A stretch of DNA of 64,000 bases from the NCBI RefSeq assembly GCF_028473745.1, contig NZ_CP101137.1:4836001-4900000 (forward strand). Reading direction: 5' to 3'. The position numbers were made by a program, and so were the translations under genes. The notes under the pieces were generated by a model that worked only from the letters and a program-made list of their open reading frames with translations, had not been told where the DNA came from and did not search any database. This DNA comes from Streptomyces sp. M92. Its GTDB lineage: Bacteria > Actinomycetota > Actinomycetes > Streptomycetales > Streptomycetaceae. Positions 16,158-24,150 of the stretch are shown in pieces. Within the stretch, counting starts at the first letter, position 1. The number at the start of each line of letters is the position of its first letter.

Positions 16158-18770
16158 GTGCGCACCAAACGACTCAGAGACCGACTGGCGTTACTGCTCG
16201 CCGCCGCACTCGGCGTCGGCTCACTCGCCGCCGTGCCGAACGCGAGCGCGGCCGCCGACGACGCCGCCGAGATCCACGGCCTGAAGGGCGAGTACTACAC
16301 CCAGTCCGCCCCGGGCGCCTTCGACTTCCACGAGCTCAAGGCGACCGGCTTCGACCCGCAGCTCGACTTCGGCACGCTGGAGCCGCGCCTCAGCTTCGCC
16401 ACCGGGCAGTCGGACGACGTCAGCGTCCGCTGGACCGGCAAGCTGGTCCCGGAGAAGACCGGCGCCCACACCTTCTCGATCATCGGCGACAACGGCTTCC
16501 GCCTCTGGATCGACGGCCGGCTCGCCATCGACCACTGGGTCGACGACTGGGACCGCGAACAGTTCGCCGAGCCCGTCGAGCTGACGGCGGGTCGGTCCTA
16601 CGACATCAAACTGGAGTACTTCGAGCACTACGGCGGCTCCAACCTCCACCTGCGCTGGACCGAACCCGGCGGCGCCAAGGAGCCCGTCCCGCAGTCCGCG
16701 TTCCGCCTGCCCGACGGCTTCGACTACGACGGCGCCACCGCGACGACCGTCCTCGGCGCCGGCCGCACCCTCAGGCTCGACTTCCCCCGCCCGCTCGCGG
16801 CGGCGCCCGCCGGCCTCACCGACCACTTCGAAGCGGTGATCGGCGGCGCCCGGTGGCCGCTCGGCGAGGCGAAGGTCGACCCCGCCGACCCGACCGCCCT
16901 CCTCGTCGGCCTCGACCAGCCGGTCGTCGGCAACAAGGACGGTGACGCGCCCGGCACGGCCGACGTCCGCTACGACGGCGAGGGCGGCCTCTCCGACGCC
17001 GGGGGCAACGTTGTCAACGCCTTCTGGAGCAGCGGCGGCAACGAGTCCACCTACGAGCTGAGCACCGAGTGGGCCGACGAGGTGGGCCCGGACAACGCCC
17101 TCCCGGAGTACCCGCGCCCGCAGCTGAAGCGCGACGACTGGCAGAACCTCAACGGCCGCTGGCAGTTCGCCGCCGCCGAGGCCGGCGAGCAGCCCCCGTT
17201 CGGCAAGGACCTGAAGGAGCGCATCCTCGTTCCGTACCCGGTGGAGTCCCAGCTCTCCGGCATCCAGCGGCACGAGGACCGCATGTGGTACCGCCGTACC
17301 TTCACCGTGCCCCGGGACTGGCACATCGGCGGCGGCCAGCGCCTCAGGCTCAACTTCGGCGCCGTCGACTGGCAGTCCGAGGTGTACGTCAACGGCGTCG
17401 AGGTCGCCGGCCACAAGGGCGGTTACGACAAGTTCAGCGCCGACGTCACCGACGCGCTCAAGCCCGGCCGCACCCAGGAGCTGATCGTCGGCGTCTACGA
17501 CCCGACCGACGCGAGGGGCGCCGAGAACCCGCCGGTCGGCAAGCAGAGCCTGGACCCGAGCGGCATCTGGTACACGCCCAGCTCCGGCATCTGGCAGACG
17601 GTCTGGATGGAGCCGGTCGCCCGGGACCACGTCGACTCACTGAAGCTGACCCCGGACGTCGACGCCGGCACGCTGACCGTCGAACCCAAGGGCGTGCGCG
17701 ACGGCGTACGGGTCAGGGCGACGGCGTACGCCGGACACCGCAAGGTCGCCACGGCGAGCGGACGCACCGGCGAGCCGCTGACCCTGAGGATCCACGACCC
17801 GCGCCTGTGGTCGCCCGACGACCCCTTCCTGTACGACCTGAAGGTCACCGTCGGCCGCGACCGCGTCGAGAGCTACTTCGGGATGCGTTCCATCGCCGTC
17901 GAGAAGGTGAACGGCGTGCCGCGCACGGTCCTCAACGGCGAACCGGTCTTCCTGATGGCCACCCTCGACCAGGGCTTCTGGCCGGACGGCCTGCACACCG
18001 CGCCCACCGACGAGGCCCTCGCCCACGACCTGAAGCTGCACAAGCGGCTCGGCTTCAACTCCGTGCGCAAGCACATCAAGGTCGAGCCGGACCGCTGGTT
18101 CTACTGGGCCGACAAGCTGGGCCTGCTGGTGTGGCAGGACATGCCGTCCATGACCCCGGGGGTGAACCCGGACGCCGCCTCCCGGGCCGAGTTCGAGCGG
18201 GAGATGAAGGAGATGATCGACGAACACGTCAGCCACCCGTCGATCATCATGTGGGTCACCTTCAACGAGGGCTGGGGCCAGTACGACATCGCGCGCGTCG
18301 CCGAGCAGGCCAAGGCCTGGGACCCGACCCGCCTGGTCAACAACCAGTCCGGCCTCAACCTCGGGGCCGACGGCGGCGCCGGCGACATCATGGACGAGCA
18401 CGGCTACCCGAGCCCCGCCCTGCCGCCCTCCCCGGACGGCGAACGCGCCCTGGTCACCGGCGAGTACGGCGGACTGGGCCTCGCGGTGCCCGGACACGCC
18501 TGGTCGGTGCAGCAGTCGTACGTCGACGTCGACCCCGAGACCTACACGGACGACTACCTCACCAAGCTCGACGAGGTCCGGGCGCTGGTCTGCCGGGGCA
18601 GCAACGGCGCCGTCTACACCCAGATATCCGACGTCGAGGGCGAGCTGAACGGCCTGACCACCTACGACCGCAAGGTCCTCAAGCCGGACGTCGAGCGGGT
18701 GAGGGCCGCCCACGAGGCCCTGCTCCACGACGCGTCCCAGCCCACCCCCGCGGGCTGCCCGACCGCCTGA
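16158..18770 (+). CDS. Secreted PA14-domain glycoside hydrolase family 2 enzyme
   Basis: An 870-residue exported glycosidase. A signal peptide ends near residue 34 (NASA). A PA14 carbohydrate-binding domain follows (GLKGEYYTQSAPG ... IIGDNGFRLWIDG ... LHLRWTEPGG, ~42-190). A linker leads to the GH2 jelly-roll (ILVPYPVESQLSGIQRHED ... MWYRRTFTVP), the Ig-like domain and a TIM barrel. The acid/base Glu is E704 (VTFNEGWGQYD) and the nucleophile probably E769 (TGEYGGLG). GH2 includes beta-galactosidases, mannosidases and glucuronidases; the specificity is not clear. GTG 16158 is preceded by GAGGAGAGGG. The twin palindromes just upstream suggest repression relieved by a sugar. Confidence 0.9.
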   Translation: MRTKRLRDRLALLLAAALGVGSLAAVPNASAAADDAAEIHGLKGEYYTQSAPGAFDFHELKATGFDPQLDFGTLEPRLSFATGQSDDVSVRWTGKLVPEKTGAHTFSIIGDNGFRLWIDGRLAIDHWVDDWDREQFAEPVELTAGRSYDIKLEYFEHYGGSNLHLRWTEPGGAKEPVPQSAFRLPDGFDYDGATATTVLGAGRTLRLDFPRPLAAAPAGLTDHFEAVIGGARWPLGEAKVDPADPTALLVGLDQPVVGNKDGDAPGTADVRYDGEGGLSDAGGNVVNAFWSSGGNESTYELSTEWADEVGPDNALPEYPRPQLKRDDWQNLNGRWQFAAAEAGEQPPFGKDLKERILVPYPVESQLSGIQRHEDRMWYRRTFTVPRDWHIGGGQRLRLNFGAVDWQSEVYVNGVEVAGHKGGYDKFSADVTDALKPGRTQELIVGVYDPTDARGAENPPVGKQSLDPSGIWYTPSSGIWQTVWMEPVARDHVDSLKLTPDVDAGTLTVEPKGVRDGVRVRATAYAGHRKVATASGRTGEPLTLRIHDPRLWSPDDPFLYDLKVTVGRDRVESYFGMRSIAVEKVNGVPRTVLNGEPVFLMATLDQGFWPDGLHTAPTDEALAHDLKLHKRLGFNSVRKHIKVEPDRWFYWADKLGLLVWQDMPSMTPGVNPDAASRAEFEREMKEMIDEHVSHPSIIMWVTFNEGWGQYDIARVAEQAKAWDPTRLVNNQSGLNLGADGGAGDIMDEHGYPSPALPPSPDGERALVTGEYGGLGLAVPGHAWSVQQSYVDVDPETYTDDYLTKLDEVRALVCRGSNGAVYTQISDVEGELNGLTTYDRKVLKPDVERVRAAHEALLHDASQPTPAGCPTA

Positions 18771-19051
18771 GCGGCCGGGAGCGACCGGCCGTGGACCGGC
18801 ACGCTCGGTCCACGGTCGGCCCGCAGCCGTCCGGGTGGGGAACGCCGCCGCGGCCGGCACCGCACGCGCCGCCGTGAGCACAGCCACCCCATGTCTCACC
18901 ACCGTCCCGCCCTTCACACCGGGGCGGGACTTTAATCTGCTGTTAACTGTGCGTAGCCTGATCGTACTTGACCGTAATCGGCGAAGAGCGATTGACTGCT
19001 TGTCCATCCGACGTCCTGCTCGTCCACCCGACGTCCTTGCGAGGCACGCCC

Positions 19052-20392
19052 TTGACTTCCGATCCGCTCGCTCCCCTCGACCTGGCCTTCTGGAACATCG
19101 AGTCCGCCGAGCACCCCCTGCACCTCGGCGCGCTCGGTCTCTTCACGGCGCTCTCGCCCACCGCGGGCGCGCACGCCGCGGACCTGCTCGCGGCCCGCGC
19201 CCCCGCGGTGCCCGGCCTGCGGATGCGGATCCGGGACACCTGGCAGGCGCCGCTCGCGCTGCGCCGCCCGTTCGCCTTCGGCGGCGCCACCCGCGAACCC
19301 GACCCCCACTTCGACCCGCTCGACCACGTCCGGCTGCACGCCCCGACGACGGACTTCCACGCCCGCGCCGGCCGCCTCATGGAACGTCCCCTGGAGCGCG
19401 GCCGGCCGCCGTGGGAGGCGCACGTGCTGCCCGGCGCGGACGGGGACCGCTTCGCCGTGCTGTTCAAGTTCCACCACGCCCTGGCCGATGGCCTGCGCGC
19501 CCTCACCCTCGCCGCCGGCGTCCTCGACCCGATGGACCTCCCCGCTCCCCGGTCCCGCCCCGAGCCGCCGCCGCGCGGCCTCCTGCCGGACGTGCGCGCC
19601 CTGCCCGAGCGGCTGCGCGGCGCCCTGTCCGACGCGGGCCGCGCCCTCGACATCGGCGCCGCCGCGGCCCTGTCCACCCTCGATGTGCGCTCCTCGCCCG
19701 CGCTCACCGCCTCCTCCTCCGGCACCCGCCGCACCGCGGGCGTCGCCGTGGACCTCGACGACGTGCACCACGTGCGCAAGACCACCGGCGGCACCGTCAA
19801 CGACGTACTGATCGCGGTCGTCGCCGGCGCCCTGCGCCGCTGGCTGGACGAGCGTGGCGACGGCAGCGAGGGCGTCGCGCCCCGCGCCCTGATCCCCGTC
19901 TCCAAACGCCGCCCGCGCACCGCCCACCCACAGGGCAACCGGCTCTCCGGTTACCTGATACGGCTTCCGGTCGGCGACCCCGACCCCCTCTCCCGCCTCG
20001 GCACGGTCCGCGCGGCCATGGACCGCAACAAGGACGCCGGACCCGGCCGGGGCGCCGGCGCAGTCGCCCTGCTCGCCGACCACGTCCCGGCCCTCGGCCA
20101 CCGGCTCGGCGGGCCGCTGGTCTCCGGGGCCGCGCGGCTCTGGTTCGACATCCTGGTCACCAGCGTCCCCCTGCCCAGCCTCGGCCTGCGCCTGGGCGGC
20201 CATCCGCTCACCGAGGTCTACCCGCTGGCGCCGCTGGCCCGCGGCCACGCCCTCGCCGTGGCCGTCTCGACGTACCGGGGACAGGTCCACTACGGCCTGG
20301 TCGCCGACGCGAAGGCCGTGCCGGACCTCGACCGGTTCGCCCGGGCGCTGACCGAGGAGGTGGAGACGTTGCTCACGGCCTGCCGTCCCTGA
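19052..20392 (+). CDS. Wax ester synthase / diacylglycerol acyltransferase (WS/DGAT)
   Basis: A 446-residue membrane-associated acyltransferase that esterifies diacylglycerol or a fatty alcohol with acyl-CoA, making storage triacylglycerol or wax. The N-terminus MTSDPLAPLDLAFWNIES is typical, the active-site motif HHALADG is intact (usual HHxxxDG), and the C-terminal half shows GGTVNDVLIAVVAGALRRWL and the PLARGHALAVAVSTYRGQ segment. I chose TTG 19052 because GAGG at 19041-19044 is spaced for it and because the resulting N-terminus matches the family; the frame is open further upstream without support. The 281-base gap before it (18771-19051) contains AT-richer sequence near 18930-18960 that could be a promoter, and no other gene. 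Confidence 0.9.
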   Translation: MTSDPLAPLDLAFWNIESAEHPLHLGALGLFTALSPTAGAHAADLLAARAPAVPGLRMRIRDTWQAPLALRRPFAFGGATREPDPHFDPLDHVRLHAPTTDFHARAGRLMERPLERGRPPWEAHVLPGADGDRFAVLFKFHHALADGLRALTLAAGVLDPMDLPAPRSRPEPPPRGLLPDVRALPERLRGALSDAGRALDIGAAAALSTLDVRSSPALTASSSGTRRTAGVAVDLDDVHHVRKTTGGTVNDVLIAVVAGALRRWLDERGDGSEGVAPRALIPVSKRRPRTAHPQGNRLSGYLIRLPVGDPDPLSRLGTVRAAMDRNKDAGPGRGAGAVALLADHVPALGHRLGGPLVSGAARLWFDILVTSVPLPSLGLRLGGHPLTEVYPLAPLARGHALAVAVSTYRGQVHYGLVADAKAVPDLDRFARALTEEVETLLTACRP

Positions 20393-20432
20393 CCCCGGCG
20401 GGTTTGGATCCGGGCCCGGCGCTGAATAAAAT

Positions 20433-20449
20433 CCGCTGTTCGACAGCGG
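20433..20449. promoter_or_regulatory. Perfect inverted repeat upstream of the SDR gene
   Basis: CCGCTGT and ACAGCGG (20433-20439, 20443-20449) flank a three-base spacer, 47 bases before the SDR-gene start and 40 bases after the acyltransferase stop. It could be an operator or a short transcript hairpin; the stem is too short to call a terminator with confidence. Confidence 0.4.
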
Positions 20450-20495
20450 TCGCCTCCCGGAGCGCCGCGACGGTGATCAGGGAACGGCGACGGCG

Positions 20496-21998
20496 ATGAC
20501 GGTGACACAGGACGGTTCGGCGACCACGGACGAGGTGGCGGCGTCCGAGTACGGCCCCGGCATCGACCCCGAACGGCTCGCGGTCTGCCTCGACGTGCTG
20601 AAGGAACTCGACGAGCTGGACGTCGACCACCCCGACGCGATCACGGTCCGCCGGGCGACCTCGCACATCTACCGCATGGTCAAGCAGCGCCGCCGCCAGG
20701 AGCGCCGGGCCGCCAAGACCGCCAACGACAAGGCGGTCACCGAGGCCACCGCCACCGGCTCCGCCCAGCGCATCGACGACGAGACCGAGGGCATCCTGCC
20801 CTCCTCCCGCACCGAGGAGGGCACGATCGCGGGGATACTCCAGCGCCCCCGCTCCTGCTACGTCTGCAAGCAGCGCTACGTCGAGGTCGACTACTTCTAC
20901 CACCAGCTCTGCCGGGACTGCGCCGCCGAGAACCGCTCCCGCCGCGACGCCCGCGCCGACCTCACCGGCAAGCGCGCGCTGCTCACCGGCGGCCGGGCCA
21001 AGATCGGCATGTACATCGCGCTCAGGCTGCTGCGCGACGGCGCGCACACCACCATCACGACCCGCTTCCCCAAAGACGCCATCCGCCGCTTCAAGGCCAT
21101 GGACGACTCCGCGGAGTGGATCCACCGCCTGGAGGTCGTCGGTATCGACCTGCGTGACCCGGCCCAGGCCGTGGCGCTGGCCGACCAGGTGACCGAGCAG
21201 GGCCCGCTGGACATCCTGATCAACAACGCCACCCAGACCGTTCGGCGTCTTCCCTCCGCCTACGCCGCGCTCGTCGAGGGGGAGAGCGCCCCGCTGCCGG
21301 CCGGCGAACTGCCCGCCCACCACGTCATCGGCGCCTTCAACTCCGGCGCGGTGGACGGCCTGGCCGCGCTGCCCCTCGGCACCTCGGGCCTCGACGCGCA
21401 GAGGGTGGCCGACCTCGCCCTGGTCGCCGGCAACGCCAGCGTGGTCCGGCACCGCGAGGGCACCGCGATCGACGCGGGCGGCCTCGTCCCCGACGTCGTC
21501 GACACCAACACCTGGGTGCAGACCATCGAGCAGATCTCCCCGGTCGAGCTGCTCGAGACCCAGCTGTGCAACTACACCTCGCCCTTCATCCTCATCAGCA
21601 AGCTGCGCCCGGCGATGGCCGAGGCCGCGCGCCGGGCCGCGTCGGGACGCGCGTACGTCGTCAACGTCTCGGCGATGGAGGGCGTGTTCGCCCGTGGTTA
21701 CAAGGGGGCCGGCCACCCGAACACCAACGCCGCCAAGGCCGCGATGAACATGGTGACGCGGACCAGTGCCCAGGAGATGTTCGACACCGACCGCATCCTG
21801 ATGACCTCGGTCGACACCGGCTGGATCACCGACGAGCGCCCCCACTACGACAAGCTGCGCCTGGCCGAGGCCGGCTTCCACGCACCGCTCGACCTGGTCG
21901 ACGGCGCCGCCCGCGTCTACGACCCGGTCGTGCGCGGAGAGGCGGGCGAGGACCTGTACGGCGTCTTCCTGAAGGACTACGCGCCCGGCAAGTGGTGA
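20496..21998 (+). CDS. SDR-fold protein with N-terminal Cys4 motif and non-canonical active site
   Basis: A 500-residue protein. The first ~155 residues are helical and basic and carry a probable zinc site C121-x2-C124-x14-C139-x2-C142 (CYVCKQRY ... HQLCRDC). A Rossmann short-chain-dehydrogenase domain follows: ALLTGGRAKIGMYIAL, then NNATQTV. After a long insertion (~255-340) come the Ser strand VVNVSAMEG and the helix holding K414. The position of the catalytic Tyr (four residues before the Lys) is Thr410, in NTNAAKAAMN. Classic SDR oxidation or reduction therefore seems impaired, and the role is unknown. ATG 20496 gives the start; AGGGA about a dozen bases upstream is a weak ribosome site. 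Confidence 0.8.
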   Translation: MTVTQDGSATTDEVAASEYGPGIDPERLAVCLDVLKELDELDVDHPDAITVRRATSHIYRMVKQRRRQERRAAKTANDKAVTEATATGSAQRIDDETEGILPSSRTEEGTIAGILQRPRSCYVCKQRYVEVDYFYHQLCRDCAAENRSRRDARADLTGKRALLTGGRAKIGMYIALRLLRDGAHTTITTRFPKDAIRRFKAMDDSAEWIHRLEVVGIDLRDPAQAVALADQVTEQGPLDILINNATQTVRRLPSAYAALVEGESAPLPAGELPAHHVIGAFNSGAVDGLAALPLGTSGLDAQRVADLALVAGNASVVRHREGTAIDAGGLVPDVVDTNTWVQTIEQISPVELLETQLCNYTSPFILISKLRPAMAEAARRAASGRAYVVNVSAMEGVFARGYKGAGHPNTNAAKAAMNMVTRTSAQEMFDTDRILMTSVDTGWITDERPHYDKLRLAEAGFHAPLDLVDGAARVYDPVVRGEAGEDLYGVFLKDYAPGKW

Positions 21999-22202
21999 GC
22001 GCGGCGGCGGGCGGGCGGCGTCGATCGCCCGCCCGCCCGGGCCGCGGCCACCGTGGGGCGAGCGCCGGTGCGCCCGGTGCGCCGGTCACGCGTACTTCGT
22101 GGTTCGACCCCGTACAGGCCCGCCCGAGGGCCTGCGCCCGTCGGGGGCACCGCGCGGCCTCCTGGATCTCGGGCACACCGCGCGTCCGGTCGCGTGCGTG
22201 TC

Positions 22203-22646
22203 TCAGTCGACGGTCCTCAGCCGTGAGTTGCGCGCCGCCGTCAGCTCCAGCACCGAGCGCCAGTCCTCCAGGACCCCGGCGTCGAACACCGCCGTGCGGG
22301 CCTCGTCGTCCGCCTGGCGCAGACTGACCACGTCGTCGTCGTGGGCCCACGCCTCCGGACGGGCGTGACGGCGCAGCAGGCGGGCGACACGGGCGCCGAG
22401 CAGGGGGCGCACCGCCTCGGCGGTCCGTCCGGCCGGGCCGCCCGGCCACAGCAGCCGGCCCACGGGTGAGACCAGACCGGCCACCTGGAGTTCCTTGTCG
22501 GCGGGGTGGCGCCGGCGCAGCAGTGCGGCGGTGCGCAGCGCGTGCCCGTACGGGTCCACCGGCCCGCTGCCGCACCCCGCCAGGGGCCGTTCGCCCCGGC
22601 AGGCGTACAGCAGGTCCATCAGCTCCTCGACGCTGCGCAGTTCCAT
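22203..22646 (-). CDS. HD-domain-like protein lacking the HD metal ligands
   Basis: A 147-residue protein with the layout of small HD phosphohydrolases: DPYGHALRTAALLRRRHPADKELQVAGLVSPVGRLL, where active relatives read HALQTA...LLHDIG. The first His is kept, but the diagnostic His-Asp pair is Ser-Pro, so metal-dependent phosphohydrolase activity is unlikely. A second helix pair (LGARVARLLRRHARPEAW) resembles the later HD helices. It may be a binding or regulatory relative. ATG 22646 is preceded on the minus strand by GGAGG, eight bases away; the longer frame upstream lacks a site. It stands alone, convergent with the SDR gene. Confidence 0.6.
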   Translation of the reverse strand: MELRSVEELMDLLYACRGERPLAGCGSGPVDPYGHALRTAALLRRRHPADKELQVAGLVSPVGRLLWPGGPAGRTAEAVRPLLGARVARLLRRHARPEAWAHDDDVVSLRQADDEARTAVFDAGVLEDWRSVLELTAARNSRLRTVD

Positions 22647-23133
22647 GCCTCGGTCCTCCCACGAGACAGCCGTTGCCGACCGGCAGCAGACCATGGCGAG
22701 CTTGCGCCGCAGCCAACGGCAACTGAACTGCCCGACCCGCCGCCGTCGGCATTCGAAGGTGTGGTCGCCGATGTGGGCCGAACGGGTGAGTTACCTGCGG
22801 TGCAAAGGTGGGCGAAACGGCGTATATACGGGTCAACTGTCCCGAGAATGAAGGGCAATGGTTCTCCCATGTTTTGAGCCCCATAGAGCGCACCCTCGCT
22901 CATTTGGTTAATCTGGAGCGGACGGGCGGCAGCACAGGGTCCTACCCACACCCGAGGCCCACACCCAAGGCCCGTCACGGGACGAGCCCGTTCACAGCGG
23001 CCCGCTCTCGCACGAGTTGCCGGCGCCACCGCGTCCGAACTGCATTCGACCCACACCCGAGCGGACGCCGAGGCGCCGGACGGCAGACTGGCCGACAGGC
23101 CCCGAGGGTGACCCGACACATAAGGAGTGCGCG
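22647..23133. other. Long intergenic region, probable promoter of the 58-aa peptide gene
   Basis: Nearly 490 bases with no gene I can support; the open frames have no third-position bias. The part from about 22790 to 22920 is clearly less GC-rich than its surroundings (CGTATATACGGG; CATTTGGTTAATCTGG) and is the best place for promoters, divergent for the HD-like gene and forward for the small peptide gene at 23134. Confidence 0.5.
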
Positions 23134-23310
23134 GTGACACCGGAGACGACGACGAGCCCAGAGCAACGCCCCGAGGAACGCGCCGAGCGCGCGGGCCGCC
23201 GGTCCGGCCAGATCGGCAGCCTCGACGTGTGGGCCAGGTCCGCCCCCATCCGACTCGCGGGCTACGAGGAGGACCTCGCCGAGCCGCACATCCTGCCCAG
23301 CGTGGACTGA
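23134..23310 (+). CDS. 58-aa peptide of unknown function
   Basis: A small protein with a very good ribosome site (AAGGAG at 23122-23127, six bases before GTG 23134). The first 27 residues are hydrophilic, rich in Glu and Arg (EQRPEERAERAGRRSGQ). The last 31 are more conserved-looking, with IGSLDVWARSAPIRLAGYEE and an acidic-aromatic end, HILPSVD. There is no signal peptide, membrane helix or Cys. The leader/core-like division resembles a RiPP precursor or a small regulator, but no modifying enzyme is adjacent: a GNAT acetyltransferase gene follows 44 bases on and an HD-like gene lies across a long promoter region. I do not recognise a family. Confidence 0.65.
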   Translation: MTPETTTSPEQRPEERAERAGRRSGQIGSLDVWARSAPIRLAGYEEDLAEPHILPSVD

Positions 23311-23354
23311 CCCACGGGGCGTGACGCGAGCATGGGCGTGCGAGACTCACGCCC

Positions 23355-23837
23355 ATGCTGATCAGGGAAGCGACGGCCGGCGACTGGCCGCACATCTGGC
23401 CCTTCTGGCACCGCGTCGTCGCGGCCGGCGAGACCTACGCCTGGGACCCGGACACCTCCGAGGAGGACGCCCGGGCCCTGTGGACGAACCCCGCCAAACG
23501 CGTCTACGTCACCGAGGACGACACCGGCACCGTCGTCGCCACCGCCTACGTGACCCCCAACTACGGCGGCCCCGCCGCCCGTATCGCCAACGCCGGCTTC
23601 ATGGTCGACCCCGACCGGGCGGGCCGCGGCATCGGACGCGCCCTCGCCGAGCACGTCCTGACCGCCGCCAAAGCCGAGGGATACCGCGGCATGGTCTTCA
23701 ACGCGGTCGTCGAGACCAACCCGGCCGTCCGCCTGTGGACGTCTCTCGGCTTCACGGTCCTCGGCACCGTGCCGGACGCCTTCGACCACCCCCGGCACGG
23801 GCGGGTGGGCCTGCACATCATGTACCGGGCGCTGTAG
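23355..23837 (+). CDS. GNAT family N-acetyltransferase
   Basis: A 160-residue acetyl-CoA-dependent N-acetyltransferase. The GNAT core is clear: the N-terminal LIREATAGDW, the strand NAGFMVDPDRAGRGIGRALA with the pyrophosphate-binding R-x-x-G-x-G/A loop, and the late motif NPAVRLWTSLGFTVLGTVPDAF. The GHPRHGRVGLHIMYRAL-type ending is shared with phosphinothricin- and methionine-sulfoximine-like acetyltransferases, but the substrate cannot be assigned. ATG 23355 is the only sensible start; no strong ribosome site is seen. It follows the 58-aa peptide gene by 44 bases on the same strand and might be co-transcribed with it. Confidence 0.85.
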   Translation: MLIREATAGDWPHIWPFWHRVVAAGETYAWDPDTSEEDARALWTNPAKRVYVTEDDTGTVVATAYVTPNYGGPAARIANAGFMVDPDRAGRGIGRALAEHVLTAAKAEGYRGMVFNAVVETNPAVRLWTSLGFTVLGTVPDAFDHPRHGRVGLHIMYRAL

Positions 23838-24007
23838 AACGCCGGTCGGGCCACGGGCGCCGTCCGCCGCCGGGGACGCGGCGCCTCGATCCACTCCGCC
23901 GGCTCCGGCGGCGCCGCCTCCGACCCCCGGGCGCCCCGCCAGCCGTACGGCCGCGGGGGCGTCCCGCCCCGCACGGCGAGGTCGTCCTTGACCGCCACCG
24001 GCACGCC
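23838..24007 (-). pseudogene. Remnant of an amidase-family gene
   Basis: On the minus strand, reading down from 24007, the frame gives GVPVAVKDDLAVRGGTPP, the hallmark N-terminal segment of amidase-signature enzymes including the catalytic Lys of the Ser-Ser-Lys triad. It is followed by a short Pro/Glu-rich run that ends at a stop near 23838. The Gly/Ser-rich region with both catalytic serines, and the rest of the ~450-residue enzyme, are missing. The frame upstream is stopped within about 15 codons. This is a decayed scrap, not a gene. Confidence 0.55.
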
Positions 24008-24150
24008 GGCCGGCCCAGCCGGTCACGGGGGGCCGCTCCCCGGGGTGCGTGCGGTGGGACGGGACTACTGGCGAGTACGCGGGAGGCACTCCGCCCGTCC
24101 GGGCACCCTCGCGTCGAGAGTGCGGCAGCCGTGGACCGGCGCGGAGCGGT

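Noticed and set aside
20433..20449. LexA/SOS box before the SDR gene
   Set aside because: The palindrome is CCGCTGT-N3-ACAGCGG, which lacks the GAAC...GTTC halves of actinobacterial SOS boxes.
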